Made by a program: the position numbers and the translations under genes. This document shows, one piece after another, positions 33,484 to 44,890 of a stretch of DNA of 64,000 nt. Numbering within the stretch: position 1 is the stretch's first letter; the number at the start of each line of letters is the position of its first letter. Where the stretch lies: NCBI GenBank assembly GCA_036250195.1, contig JAVHZZ010000001.1, positions 394,378,283-394,442,282 on the forward strand, given 5' to 3'. The notes beneath the pieces were generated by a model. The model did not search any database. It was given only the letters and a program-made list of their open reading frames with translations, and had not been told where the DNA came from. The DNA is from Mixophyes australis. Its lineage: Eukaryota > Chordata > Amphibia > Anura > Limnodynastidae.

Positions 33484-34380
33484 CAGTCATGGCCAAAAGT
33501 TTTGAGATTTACACAAATATTATTTTTCACAAAATCTGCTGCCTTAGTTTTTATGATGGCAATTTACATGTACTCCAGAATGTCATGAAGAGTGTTCAGA
33601 TGAATTTCAATTAATTCACTTTTTTGCCATGACAAAAAAGTGATTCTCTTGTTAACACAGGTGAGAGTATTGACAAGGACAAGTCTGGAGATCATTCTGC
33701 CATGCTGATTGAGTTAGAATAACAGACTGGAAGCTTTAAAAGGAGGGTGGTGCTTGAAATCATTGTTCTTCCTCTGTTAAACATGGTGATCTGCAAGGAA
33801 ACAGGTGCAGTCATCATTTCTTTGCACAAAAAGGGCTTTACAGGCAAAGATTTTGCTGCTAGTAAGATTGCACCTAAATCAACTATTTATTGGATCATGA
33901 AGAACTTCAAAGAGAAAGGTTCAATAGTTGTGAAGAAGGCTTCAAGGTGTCCAAGAACGTCCAGAAAGCGCCAGAACCATCTCCTAAAGTTGATTCAGCT
34001 GCGGGATCGGGGCACCACCAGTGCAGAGCTTGCTCAGGAATGGCAGCAGACAGGTGTGAGTGCATCTGCACACATAGTGAGGTGAAGACTTTTGGAACAT
34101 GGTCTGGTGCCAAGAAGGCCAGCAAAGAAGCCAGTTCACTTCAGGAAAAACATCAGGGACAGATCAATATTCTGAAAAAGGTACAGGGATTGGACTGCTG
34201 ACTGGGGTAAAGTAATTTTCTCTGATGAATTGCCTTTCAGATTGTTTGACAAAATGCTTGTCCAGAGAAGGATAGGTGAGCGCTATTATCAGGCCTTGTC
34301 ATGCCAACAGTAAAGCATCCTAAGACCATTCATGTGTGGCGTTGCTTCTCAGCCAAGGGAGTGGGCTCACTCACAATTTT
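33484..34380 (+). mobile_element. Tc1/mariner-family transposon, 3' half missing
   Basis: Starts CAGTCATGGCCAAAAGTTTTG directly after TA, a terminus widespread among fish and amphibian Tc1-like elements. A 5' leader of about 300 bp precedes the transposase start. The element stops abruptly after the coding segment GSLTIF and never reaches a right terminus. Confidence 0.8.
33783..34380 (+). pseudogene. Tc1-like transposase, truncated and frameshifted
   Basis: I chose the ATG at 33783 (AACATGGTGATCTGC). The first 101 codons hold the paired helix-turn-helix DNA-binding region (KGFTGKDFAASKIAPKSTIY, KRQNHLLKLIQLRDRGTTSA). After a frameshift near 34085 the protein continues VPRRPAKKPV, then DWGKVIFSDE, the first catalytic Asp context, and then VKHPKTIHVWRCFSAKGVGS at 34301. 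The remaining third, with the other two catalytic acids, is absent. It is inactive. Confidence 0.8.
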
Positions 34381-34620
34381 CAAACAACTCAAACCCAAAT
34401 CCCTAGCACTGAAAGACCAAATTAACTTAATCAACAACACGATCAATATTTATAGAGCAGTGGAACAAACTCCTGCAACTGCGAAGGACCTCTGTGTCCT
34501 AATAGAAGCAATGAAAAGAAAAAAATCACAGCGCTGGAAACTGCACCACTATTCTCACACAAATGGGTTAGATATAGATACAAGGATATAAGGAGTCAAT
34601 CACCGTTTAGACTCCGAATT
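34381..34620. other. Unassigned junction sequence
   Basis: Sits between the broken Tc1 element and the hAT-1 derivative. It matches neither family as far as I can see. The frame 34301-34591 simply reads through from the Tc1 fragment. Confidence 0.35.
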
Positions 34621-35976
34621 AGATGAATATCCGGGTATTCCCGCCAATTGCAAAACTGAAACCGAGGCTCTGAGTCATAATCCCGCTGTCGGATCTCGCG
34701 ATACTCGTATTTTATAAATTTCCCGCTAGCCGCCGCCATCTTCACTCGGGCATTGATCAGGGTAGAGGGAGGTTGTGTTAGGTGGTCCTCTGTCCTGCTA
34801 TATCTCGTGCTGTGCTGTGCTGTTCAGTTCTGTGCTGTGCTGTGCTGTTCAGTGCTGTGCTGTGCTGTGTTCTGCTCAGTCCAGTGGTGCTGTGTCCTGT
34901 GCTCTGTCCTTCTAAGGGCATTGTTATTTCCCCATTATTCCCAAGTTATAAAATTTTTTTAAAAAAGTTATAAAAAAAAATAATTATAAAAAAAAAATCC
35001 AAAAACAATCCTGCAGTATAAGTCCATTGGTACTGCAATATTACAAAGTTCACAGATTCTGCAGTATAAGTCCAGTGGTACTGCAATATTACCAAGTTCA
35101 CTGATTCTGCAGTATAAGTCCAGTGGTACTGCTATATTACAAAGTTCACTGATTCATTGCACGAATATTTGCAACAGGGACAGTTTTTTTGTTAACAAAG
35201 TCAACAAATAACACTTCGACCCTGTCTGTCTTTCACATACTTGATGGGATCTCAATGATGAATGCTCTGTACCATGGTCGTCTAAAACAAGAGGTATTGA
35301 CGTGCTTGAACTACTGTAGTTTTTATAAATTATAAACACTACACTTGAAAGTTGGAGAAGGTATTGTGGCCCCGGTACCAAATTGGGTACCGGGGCCACT
35401 CCACTATGCAGTCCAGATAGAGGAGTATCAGCTATTAAACAACGTTGACTGTTGCTGCCAAATCATAAATTAATGAAAATGACCTGTCATCGTCAAAAAC
35501 AAGAGGTATTGACACGCTCGAACTACACCCTGTATATGCTGCATAGGATGTAGGAGCAGGCAGCTGTGCAGTGGAATTCAGACCATTTGAAGGCAGAGGT
35601 ATTGTGGCCCCGGTACTAAATTGTGTACCGGGACCACTGCACTATGCAGTCCAGAAAGCTACCTCGGTGAAACGTTTTGGACTAAAAACAATATTGTGAG
35701 GTGTGAGGTGTTCAGAATAGACTGGGAATTAGTGGAAATGATTGTTATTGAATGTTATTGAGGTTAATAATAGCGTAGGAGTGAAAACAAACCAAAAAAC
35801 TTGTTTTTAACACTTTTTATGTTTTTTTCAAAATAAATCCGAATCCAAAACCTTAAATCCGAACCAAAACCTTTCGTCAGGTGTTTTGCGAAACAAATCC
35901 GAACCCAAAACCTCAAGCAAAACCGAATCCAAAACACAAAACACGAGACACCAAAAGTGGCAGGTGCACATCCCTA
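34621..35976 (+). mobile_element. Internally deleted, 5'-truncated derivative of hAT-1
   Basis: Aligns with hAT-1 from CCGGGTATT (hAT-1 about 1418) through TCTCGCGATACTCG, TATAAAT, the GTGCT repeats and about three units of the 48-bp repeat. It then jumps at about 35155 to sequence equivalent to hAT-1 position 5010 (ATTGCACGA, CAACAGGGACAG), losing the whole transposase. It ends GGTGCACATCCCTA. The palindrome GGCCCCGGTACC...GGTACCGGGGCC is retained, but only two or three of the 3' array units are. The first 75 bp or so of the left end are missing. Confidence 0.85.
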
Positions 35977-36425
35977 GTATCAATTCACCAATAGTCCTAG
36001 CCCACAATTTTCTCAGACAAAGTCAGTAAGTAATGGTAAATGACAGCGGGATGTAATGAAGGAATTAGAATGGTAGCCACCTATAAATCATCAGCTCAAA
36101 ACAACAACCAGTCTTTAGCAAATGAACCTCAAATGCAAATAGTTAGATGATCTCTATAGGTCTCTGGTATAAAAGGATAGCGATTGTCTTATGACATGTA
36201 ATAACGGGTACTGTATCGTAGAAATCCGGCAGGTATGCTTCCCGTGTCGTGACTGCTTACGTGAGGTGATTTTCTGTTACCCGCTTACTCACTCACTCTT
36301 TCTATTCAATTGTTCCCAGTCTCATGAAAAGCCGGGTCTCTCGGCAGCCTGTCAATTACTTGCGTGGATGACCGATTCTTATGGAGAATACCTATAGATG
36401 GTAAATATCAAGAGAAAAAAACAAC
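35977..36425. other. Non-coding sequence, nothing recognised
   Basis: No gene. The frame 36191-36397 has no domain signal. Confidence 0.35.
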
Positions 36426-36440
36426 TTGAAGTACTTTACA

Positions 36441-36480
36441 CCTTGACGCATTTCATCACAGTAAGTGATTTCTTCAGAGC
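36441..36480 (-). ncRNA. Hammerhead-ribozyme-like motif
   Basis: The minus strand reads CTGAAGA, an ATCAC/GTGAT stem with a five-base loop, then GAAATGCGTC. This is the CUGANGA - stem II - GAAA - short stem III - UC core arrangement of the minimal hammerheads known from Penelope-like elements. It lies downstream of the Penelope coding relic on the same strand. Stem I pairing is weak (one or two pairs), so activity is doubtful. Confidence 0.5.
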
Positions 36481-36779
36481 CCCGATCAAGATATCCCTAT
36501 CCATTACTGAGCGCCTTTTAAACCTTCATCTGCCTTCTCCCGCTGATTAATTAACAGCTGCGGAGGCTGTTCTATTTTGTTCCTAACAATACACATACAT
36601 TATCCAAAGGCATTCCATTATTATACAAATACAACCTCTTGCACCTTTCCAGGGACTTCCAAATCAAATAGTTTTTTACTCATATAATGAAACAAACATA
36701 GATTTTTTCATTATATATCTATAAGCTCAATGTTTTCACCCAAGATATTTATTCTCTGCAAGATTTTCCTTATTCTTAT

Positions 36780-37020
36780 TGATATAAATAAATGCTAAAT
36801 TATTCATTTTAATTAATATATATATTATTTGTGCATCTTATAACAAAAAATCAAGACACAAAATATAAAATATAATTATAACAATGAAATCAAGTTAAAT
36901 AACAATAAAAATAAAAATAAATATAAATATAAATAGATAAAAATATAAATACAAAAAACATATTGCTAGATATAAATAAGTGGATAATAAAAATTAATAA
37001 TAAAAAATCTAAATCTGAAA
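36780..37020. repeat. A-rich low-complexity region
   Basis: AAATA- and AATATA-rich sequence (for example repeated AAATATAAAT around 36905-36960). Confidence 0.7.
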
Positions 37021-37239
37021 ATAATAGTTATTTGAATAAAGAACAATTATTAGCGATTTTACCATCAATAAACCCATCAACTCCACACTCTCAGACCTGA
37101 TGTTATTAAGTATCTAAATTAATATCATAATTATAGGGAGCAAACTATCAATAACTCCCTCAAATCTCATATATTCTGATTTTTCACCATAATATTGGTC
37201 TTTTTAAGACCTTATTTGACAATTTAATAGTATCAATTT

Positions 37240-39160
37240 AGGATAGAATCTCATTCAATTAAACTGTTTTGTTTAGTCCAATAGGACTTAGGGCACGTAA
37301 TTTATGAACCCAAAACACCTCTTGAGTACATCATTTTTTATATTTATCTCCCCCTCTAGCTGTATCTCCAATATGTTCTTCTCCAATGACTGATAAACTT
37401 ACAACTTCTCCATTATGATACAAATTAAAATGACTCGTAACACTAATTCTCTTTCTTATTTTGCATATTTCTTCTGTGTTCCATAAATTGAAACTTGGGT
37501 GTTCTTGTTGTTCTTTCCACATAGACAAGATTACAGCTGCATTTTAGCACATATATTACATAACAAGTGTTGCAGTTAATGAAACCTCTAACTTTTTTCC
37601 AGCATGAGAAAATTCCTTCATGTTATTTACTAAATAAATACAGGTGGTACACCTACTACCTCCGCACCTATAACTACCCTCACATCTCAGAGGAATCCAG
37701 CTATGTACTGATGCAGAGATGGTGGCCTTCACCGTATTCGTTTTAACCAAACTCGGAGCCAAAATATTTTTGAGATTATTCCCTTTTCTAAAAACTAGTA
37801 TATTCTTTAGTATGTTATCTTGTTGAAGGATTGGGTAATTTTTCTTAATTACCTTTTTAATCTCCCGTGACTTTTCATTAAATTTAGAAATAAAAGCTAA
37901 AGGAACAAGATCTTCCTTTTCAGTTTTTCCATAAATGTCCCTAACTGTAGAATGTTGTCTCCCCTTCAATAAATCCTTCCTATCCATATTTATTACTTCT
38001 CCTATTGCATTCTGCAGTAATTCTTCTCATACCCTCTTTCTTCAAAAAAGTACTAATTACATTGCCTATGTTAAAAAAGTATATGTGTTCATGCAATTCC
38101 TCATTCACACAGCATAATGTGCACTATTAAAGTGGAGATAGTTGGCCACATCCACCTTCTTCCTATAGGTGGACGTTTACAACCTCCCCCCTTCTATTAC
38201 CCTCTGTAGATCCAAAAGGTCCATAGTTGTTTCATAGTAGCGAAGTGTAAATTTTAAATTAAAATCGTTATCATTAAGTGAAGAAACAAAAGAAAGTGCT
38301 TGTGATTCCCCACCACTCCAAATAATAAATAAATCATCTATATAGCGGCCATAGAGGACCAGGCCCGCCCCGAAGCCACTCCCCCACACATGGGTCTCCA
38401 CAAGGGCTCCCATGTATAAGTTAGCATAGCTCAGAGCAAACCTGGTTCCCATGGCCATACCCATGATCTGTAAATAAAAATTGTGATCAAATAAAAAATA
38501 GTTATGTGGCAATATGAATCATATTGAATCAACAATAAAACAGTTTTGTATTCTTAACATGGATGAATCATCTCTTAATACTTTTTCTATTACTCTAATT
38601 TCTTTCTCTTGTGGGATGTCACTATAAAGAGCTTCCACATCCAAGGTAAGAAAGGCATATCCCTTCTTCTATGTAATCTCCCTAAGCATATTTAAAAGGT
38701 GTGTTGAATCACGGATATATTACCTAAGCTTCATAACTCATGGCTGCAAAAAAGTATCTACATAAAAGGACAATGATGAAGTAAGGGACCCAATACCTGA
38801 TATGATGGCTCTTCCCAGCGGTATCAGTGCATTCTTATGTAACTTTGTGAGGATCCCTTCTTCATAAGATGTATTTAATAGCTCTTTTAGTTCTTTTTGA
38901 AATTCTATAGTGGGATTTTTACTTATTTTTTTATAGAAATGATTATTAGTTAACTGTCTGTATGCCTCCTTCATGTAATCTGTGAGGTCTTGTACTACAA
39001 TTGCACCCCCTTTATCTGCTGCCTTAATAACTATTGAAGAATCAATCTTCTTTTGATTCTCTTTAGTCTTTATTTTTGGAAGGGCTAAGGTTAGAATAAT
39101 TATCTTGTGGCTTCTCACAAATTCTTTTAAAATTATTTTTCTTCTTTTTTAAATGGCATA
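37240..39160 (-). mobile_element. Penelope-like retroelement (reverse transcriptase plus GIY-YIG), degenerate
   Basis: Reading leftward: 39118-38738 has VIKAADKGGAIVVQD and PLGRAIISGIGSL, the N-terminal Penelope RT motifs. 38700-38520 (other frame) has FLTLDVEALYSDIP. 38512-38177 has QIMGMAMGTRFALSYANLYM and YGRYIDDLFIIW, with the Y-x-DD catalytic aspartates intact. 37987-37556 has FRKGNNLKNILAPS and CGGSRCTTC, the linker and Cys motif upstream of the endonuclease. 37528-37331 has TSHFNLYHNGEVV and VIGEEHI, the C-terminal part of the GIY-YIG domain; the GIY-YIG motif itself is eroded near 37540. Stops and frameshifts separate the parts. The family's intact protein is about 800 residues or more. 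Confidence 0.85.
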
Positions 39161-40860
39161 CCTTCTCCCCCTCATAGTCAGTGCCAATAGTGAAAATATT
39201 GGATGGACAACCATAGTAGTGCCAGCATACCCATGGCTGCTAGGGCTCGAAGGGTCCTGTAGTGCACCTGTAAACAATACTGCAAAACAAACACATACAG
39301 AATGAGAAAAAATAGTATATCAAACACAAAATTGCATACACACCCCCTCATTGGAGTGGAGTGATGAGGACATGCTCCTTGGGGAGCCATGACACAGCTG
39401 ACAAGTTGGTTAATACAATAAAGGGCAATAAACAATTATTTACCTATTATATTATTTACAACCTTTTACTGTGGTCTACTTAATTGTGATTATATGTACT
39501 CAATTATTTCAATGATATAACAATAATCCCTCTATGTATTCTTATTTTTCTAAAGGGTTCATCTTTAAATATGACTGTTTTTGGAGCTTTACTTTTCTTT
39601 TTGGTGCAGTAATATGATTATGCTACATATAGTAAATGACACTCTTGTTCTAGGCTAAAATATATATTTTTAAATTTTATAGCTCTTTTCCATACACTGA
39701 AATATGATGCACACCTATCTCTGGAGAGAAACGCGTAAGAGGTTTTATGCTTTATTTGCAGTTTTTAAGGTTTGATTTCTGGATGGACTTATTACCACCT
39801 CACTACCCCCACAGCTGTAATTAATAGAGTTTAATATGCAACACTCTACAGTCCTTATTTACAAAGGTGAGTGGATACCGCTGCAAGAGTCTGCAAGCAT
39901 TGAATGTTAGAGATAATCTCTGGCCAGAGTATTGCCACAAAAGGACCTGCAGGTAAGAATATCCTGCTCACTTCTAAGGGACTGATCAAAAAGGAGCCAG
40001 CAGGAGGAGTGATCTTCATTTCACATTAAAGGAGGAATTGAAAGGTTGGTTACCAGCGGTTGGCAATTAGCTGGAATATTGCTTTGTATCCAAGAAAGGT
40101 CTCTTTTAAACTTATTTGCACTTTGAAATACATCAGTGAATTGTGGACATCAAGAGCCTAGAATTTATTGAAGTATAAATGGCTTAGAAATTGAAAGTTT
40201 TTATCATTACTTTTTCAATCTGATTTCACACTGTCTGAATTACTATCAGACTGCATTTAACGCCCATGCTGGTTTTCAACTGACTTTTTCTCTGTGGGGA
40301 GTGTGTAATATTGACTTTCCGGGGAGTGCACCCCCAGGATTGAATAAATAGTCATCCTAGAAATAACTTACAAGCGCTTTAAGAGGTGGATTTTTGTCAT
40401 TATGTTTTATTCATGTTAATTGATAAATTGCAGTGGATGAGTATTTTATATGTTGTGGAAATGCAATGGCTTTGTGTTATTGATGTTTACTTACATTAAT
40501 TTAACGTTTTAATTACAAATTGGTTGGTGTTTTGAAATAGTCAGAGAGCAGCGCCTTTTCTTTGTCCCCTTTGTTTCTCTTCTAGGTTTACTGGTGAACA
40601 TACATAACCTCCCACATAGCATTGCTGTGCGGAGAATCATGGACACATGTCACATTATGTAGAATGCTGAAACATATTTACACAAAATAAACCATGTTTG
40701 ATAAAGTAGAGTATATGTAATTTAAACAACTATTTGCTGATATGTGCACTACTGTTAAATGTAAACATCCTCTACATTTATATATATTTATAAATTTGCA
40801 TCAGCATCACTTATAAAATTTTAACAGAATTTGTTTTATTTAAAAAAAGAAATCTAATTA
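39161..40860. other. Sequence upstream of the Penelope element, no gene
   Basis: May include the 5' non-coding part of the element. CTGGAGAGAAACGCGTAAGAGG near 39725-39747 resembles the GAAACGCGT signature of Penelope terminal repeats but lacks a stem II. The rest looks unique and AT-rich. Confidence 0.35.
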
Positions 40861-42020
40861 TTAAAGCTTACAGTTTGCCTATATTGGCAGGCTTATCATT
40901 TCACATACAGCAGAGGATTGCATCAAAATGAGATTTTCTTTGCCAAGCTGCTTGTCAAGTACTGTAGAACAGACGGCACTTTTTTTCTCTAAGGCCCTTA
41001 AGAATGGAGCTGAGTGCAAATGTACCACAGTGCAGAAAGCTTGGGAAATGGAAGTAGGAGTTTTTGGAGACAGAAAACACATTGAGTGGGAGGAGATAAG
41101 GGAGCAATCATTAAAACTTTGCAACCTGCTACCATGGCTTACTTCTTTATTTCTTTAAAATACTGTACTTATTGCAACCACCAAAAAGTGTAAGAATCAC
41201 TAGGTGGAAATATAATTAAAACAAAAAAGCAATTTACGTAAACAAAGTATTTTCACAATTTGAGCATGACAGGTCTGCATAATATAACATTGCACAAATG
41301 TTAATGTTGCAGGTTCTTATTTCTACTGTATGGAAATGAAAAGACCATATCTTTTCAAGTACCATGAACAGAATGCCGTTTGGTAAGTAAATCAACATAT
41401 GTTTCGTATTTAATTTTTCTGTAACTTTGATAGAAAAGATTAGAGCATCCTAATCAGTAGTTAACTGAAAATTAAATGTGGACTGTGCCTTGCCAGTTTT
41501 CTGGGTTACAGCTTAAAGTATAATTGCTGTGATAGAGTAATAAACAGTAATAATCAGGTATCACTAATATCCATGTAACATTATCTCTTCATCCTGCTTT
41601 TTTTTTCTTAGGTTCTTACTTTATCGAGTTGTCTATCTATGTTTAGTGTTTTTGTTGCAGTGGTGGACCAGACAGTAGATGACTCATCCCCCACAAACAC
41701 ACAGGCAGCAGGTGTCTTTATTGCTGATGATTACCTGACTTTATAGGTCATAACATCTGCAAGACATATATTATGCAGCCACAGATGTTCCCATATTACA
41801 AAGTCACAATAGCTCATGACTTTAACAACCATTCATATACCCATCAGTAATGATTCACCTCTCATATGCACATCAGTAATAATGTGTAGCAGAACACTAT
41901 ACGTATGCTGTTGCCTCCTTGTCCTGGCCTCCTCTGTCTCCCCATATATCCAAAGCCACTAGTTGTAGTTCCTCTCTGCAAGGGCTCAGTGTCATAAAAT
42001 ACAATGTGAGGGTGTGCACT
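40861..42020. other. Unique AT-rich non-coding sequence
   Basis: No repeat termini or domain-bearing frames. The frames 40928-41158 and 40879-41124 overlap on opposite strands and show no motif. The 41190-41620 stretch is homeodomain-site-like (TTAATTTTTC, ATTAAATG) and could be conserved non-coding DNA. Confidence 0.3.
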
Positions 42021-42021
42021 T

Positions 42022-42255
42022 CTAATTGGTCACTACCAGTAGCTTTGGGGATATGCCACCAAACACTAAGCTCTTTCTCCTAATTTGAGAGATATGTTTT
42101 AAAACGTATGAGCCATAAAAATCCTTTTCATATGCTAGACCCAATGCAAACACGTTGCCTGCACTGTAGGTACTGCAACGATCTGTTGCATGTATTGCAC
42201 CTTTTATGTACCTTGTATTTTGGTATTTTGGATGTGGACATGGCTGTCCATACAT
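42022..42255 (-). other. Unassigned minus-strand open frame, 77 codons
   Basis: Balanced composition (begins MYGQPCPHPKYQNTRYIKG, later YEKDFYGSYVLKHISQIRRK). I do not recognise it. It could be an exon, a retroelement remnant or chance; no splice consensus is obvious at either end. Confidence 0.2.
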
Positions 42256-42429
42256 TGATGCTAATCATGCTATAGGTTTTATCAGTACATTTTATTAACT
42301 TTATTGAATTTTAATTTTAATTAATCACTTTTGGATAATAGTTAGGATTTCTAGTTAGCAGCAACCTTAGCTGCCATGAAAATATGCTGAATGAATTTAT
42401 AATGGGCTCAGGGTAGCCTGTTCTACTGA

Positions 42430-42500
42430 TTATTACTAGCCTTTATGTATAGGGCACCACAACATTTCTGCAGCGCTGTACAGAAACAGAAAAATGCCCC
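42430..42500 (-). repeat. Short fragment of the TATATAGCGCC-tail interspersed repeat
   Basis: TATTACTAGCCTTTATGTAT, then AGGGCACC and TTCTGCAGCGCTGTACAGA, match the corresponding part of the copy at 47799. Confidence 0.5.
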
Positions 42501-42699
42501 AATAAGCAAACTATTTTTTATAGATACATTTTTAAATTTAAGTGTGCAATTGTATCATTTTGATTTTTTAGATAATTTTATATAGATTTGCGAATTATAA
42601 CAAATAAATAAACTACATAAGTTTGATGCTCACTTTCCCTTTCACAAAAACCTTCAACTATAACTTAATTACTATATATGAAATAAAGACTCGAACACA

Positions 42700-43030
42700 T
42701 ATTAAATTTGGCAAAATTTAGGTCACAGTTTATTTATGAAATATTGTGGTGGTGGAAAGCAACTGCGGGACAGCTCCAAATGATGACCTGAACCAAACGA
42801 GTGGATGGCCAACCGTCAAGGGGTCCTTCTCCCAAAAGGACCAAGAGTCACCATTACCTTGAAGAGGGTAGTTACCTGCGGCCAATCACCTGTAGTGCGT
42901 ATCAGTCGCTGATCGCAGAGCTTTCCCACCTAACTGTACCTCCTCTGTATCAAGGAAGAAAATAAGATTACTGGCAAACAACACACACCCTTAAAACTAA
43001 ATCTTTAAACTAGGGTGGGAGTGAGGGATT
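42700..43030 (-). repeat. Unclassified LTR-like or transposon fragment
   Basis: More GC-rich than its surroundings. The minus strand ends with AAATAAACTGTGACC, an AATAAA polyadenylation signal followed by a terminus-like stretch. No target-site duplication was identified and the family is unknown. Confidence 0.3.
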
Positions 43031-43240
43031 ACCTTAACCACTAGTCCACCAACTCTCATTGGCTAATTTGAAAAAAAAATAAAAAAACTAAACCCTTGCA
43101 GATAAATGTTCAGCCCAAACGTATTCATTTAAGTGTGTTCGGCCCAAATGCTTCTCTTGTCATAAAGGATGATTAATAGTTTCATAAACTGTGGCCAGCC
43201 AGGATGATGATGGTGATGTATAGTAACATAGCAGCTAATG

Positions 43241-43242
<2 letters not shown>

Positions 43243-43279
<37 letters not shown>
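43243..43279. repeat. (GT)n microsatellite
   Basis: About 18 GT dinucleotides. Confidence 0.95.
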
Positions 43280-43281
<2 letters not shown>

Positions 43282-43489
43282 GATTGTTTATTTTTCCTTT
43301 TTTGTTATTTCATTTTTTAAGATCATATATAGTATATAAGGTTGCACTCACATACTGTGTCTTTCAGATGATGGTGCAGATCAGCAGGTAAAATATCAAG
43401 TGTATCCCCAAAATGGAAAATTCATAATTTAATAATTAAATATCATAAAAACATTTTATTTAGCTCATAGTAGAAAAGACAAAATGCCC

Positions 43490-43570
43490 ACAGACCACCC
43501 AACAATTGTTTCAATTCTTAAAGGACCTTTATCAAGGGCAATTTAATAACACACACCTTGTCTTCTATTT
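43490..43570 (-). repeat. Decayed hammerhead-like / Penelope terminal-repeat relic
   Basis: The minus strand reads CTTGATAAAGG, CCTTTAAG, GAATTGAAACAATTGTTG, in the same order as CTGATGA - stem II - GAAAC - TTG but with substitutions in the core. Listed because of the better copy at 44827-44872. Confidence 0.3.
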
Positions 43571-44199
43571 AAAGTCCTGGAAGTGCTAAAATGAAATTTA
43601 TTATGCACCTGCTGAATAATATCAGTTTGATTTAAACACCTCTTGCACTTGAAATAGCAGACATTGTAGTCTAAAGAGAAGAAGAAGGAAATTAGAAGAA
43701 GAAAAAGAAGAATCATGTCAAAGTATTTACATAATCCAATTCTTGTTATCTTACCTTTTTTGAAATAACAACCTTATAAAAAAATAGAGACACTGTAAAC
43801 TATTCATGATATATTACATATATATAGTATATATACAGTATATACCAATATGTACATATGTACAGTATATACTAATGTATATATGTATATATAAAAACAT
43901 TACAACAATACCAAGATTACAGATGTTTGAAAAGATCGATTTGTGAACTGGCATGTCAAATCAATACAACATTTTAAAAAGGGACCAGAATTTGTCTGTC
44001 TTGATTGATTAAACAGTTGAGAAAATCGAACAATTTCGATCATGTTTGAGTCGCTTCGCATATGTTTAAGCCTGTTGAAGCAGATTTGTGCATTTGCACA
44101 TGATTGAGCCAGTTTGCGTATGTGCGAACTGGTTGTAACAGGTTTGAGCTTAAACTGATACTTGTCAAACTTTTTAACATACTTTAAACAGTAAAACAA

Positions 44200-44890
44200 A
44201 ATAAGTAGGAGGGGGCGCCACATAGTATAATACTGTATTCAACAATACAGATAGGTGTACCACAAGCCAGAATTTAGATCACCAAGTGGATATAGGCACT
44301 CAGGTGTTAGGAGTGAATCAGTAAGGAAAAAAACACACACAGGAGGAAATATTTCCAAGACCACCAGCACCATACCAATATGCGTACCAGATAAAAGAAC
44401 TTTGAAGCTTATCTGTAGGTCTGTAGGTATAGTTGGTCCCTTCATAGATTAGAATAACTTTGATTCCCCTTCAGACTGGTGGAGTGTTGTTGCTCAACAC
44501 TTACAGGATCACAGACAGGCACTTCATATATCCTCAGTGATAACCACGTTTATATGAAGAAAAAAGGCTCTCATAGTGTAATACCATATGATTACATATT
44601 TATTGCAGAGTAAAATACAGATGTACACTTACATTAAAAATTAAGATATATGCTTATCTGGGTATCTTTAAGCTGGAACAGGACAGCAGGATCCAATAAC
44701 TATCACGCTACCACGTTGCCAGAGATACAGGTCACTGAGTCCTTTGGGAGATAATCCTCAGCAAGGTTCAACAAAGAACACGCTGCCACGTTGTTAGGTA
44801 TAAATCAGCGGGCTCTTAGGAAGCAATCCTCAACGCGTTTTGTCTCATTAAGCAGAGACTTCATCAGGAGGAATCACTTTAAACAGTATT
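44200..44890 (-). repeat. Penelope-type terminal-repeat-like block
   Basis: Contains two similar stretches (ACGCTACCACGTTGCCAGAG near 44702 and ACGCTGCCACGTTGTTAGG near 44779, about 75 bp apart) and ends in a hammerhead-like motif. No reverse transcriptase motifs are nearby, so this is probably a detached or non-autonomous terminal repeat. The limits are approximate. Confidence 0.4.
44827..44872 (-). ncRNA. Hammerhead-ribozyme-like motif with G12 substitution
   Basis: The minus strand reads TCCTC, CTGATGA, AGTCTC, loop, GAGAC, AAAACGCGTT, GAGGA. Stem I (TCCTC/GAGGA) is a perfect 5 bp and stem II (GTCTC/GAGAC) a perfect 5 bp. The short ACGCGT stem III is present and the cleavage site would follow GTT. 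The invariant GAAA is AAAA, removing the guanosine at position 12 that is needed for catalysis. The fold is convincing, but activity is unlikely. Confidence 0.6.

Noticed and set aside
34782..34973. Cysteine/valine-rich frames near 34753-34973 and 1562-1848 as small secreted proteins
   Set aside because: They arise from GTGCT-type simple repeats in the hAT-1 leader.
39720..39747. GAGAAACGCGT as a third hammerhead
   Set aside because: There is no stem II between the CTGGAGA-like and GAAAC parts and the orientation is opposite to the Penelope coding sequence.
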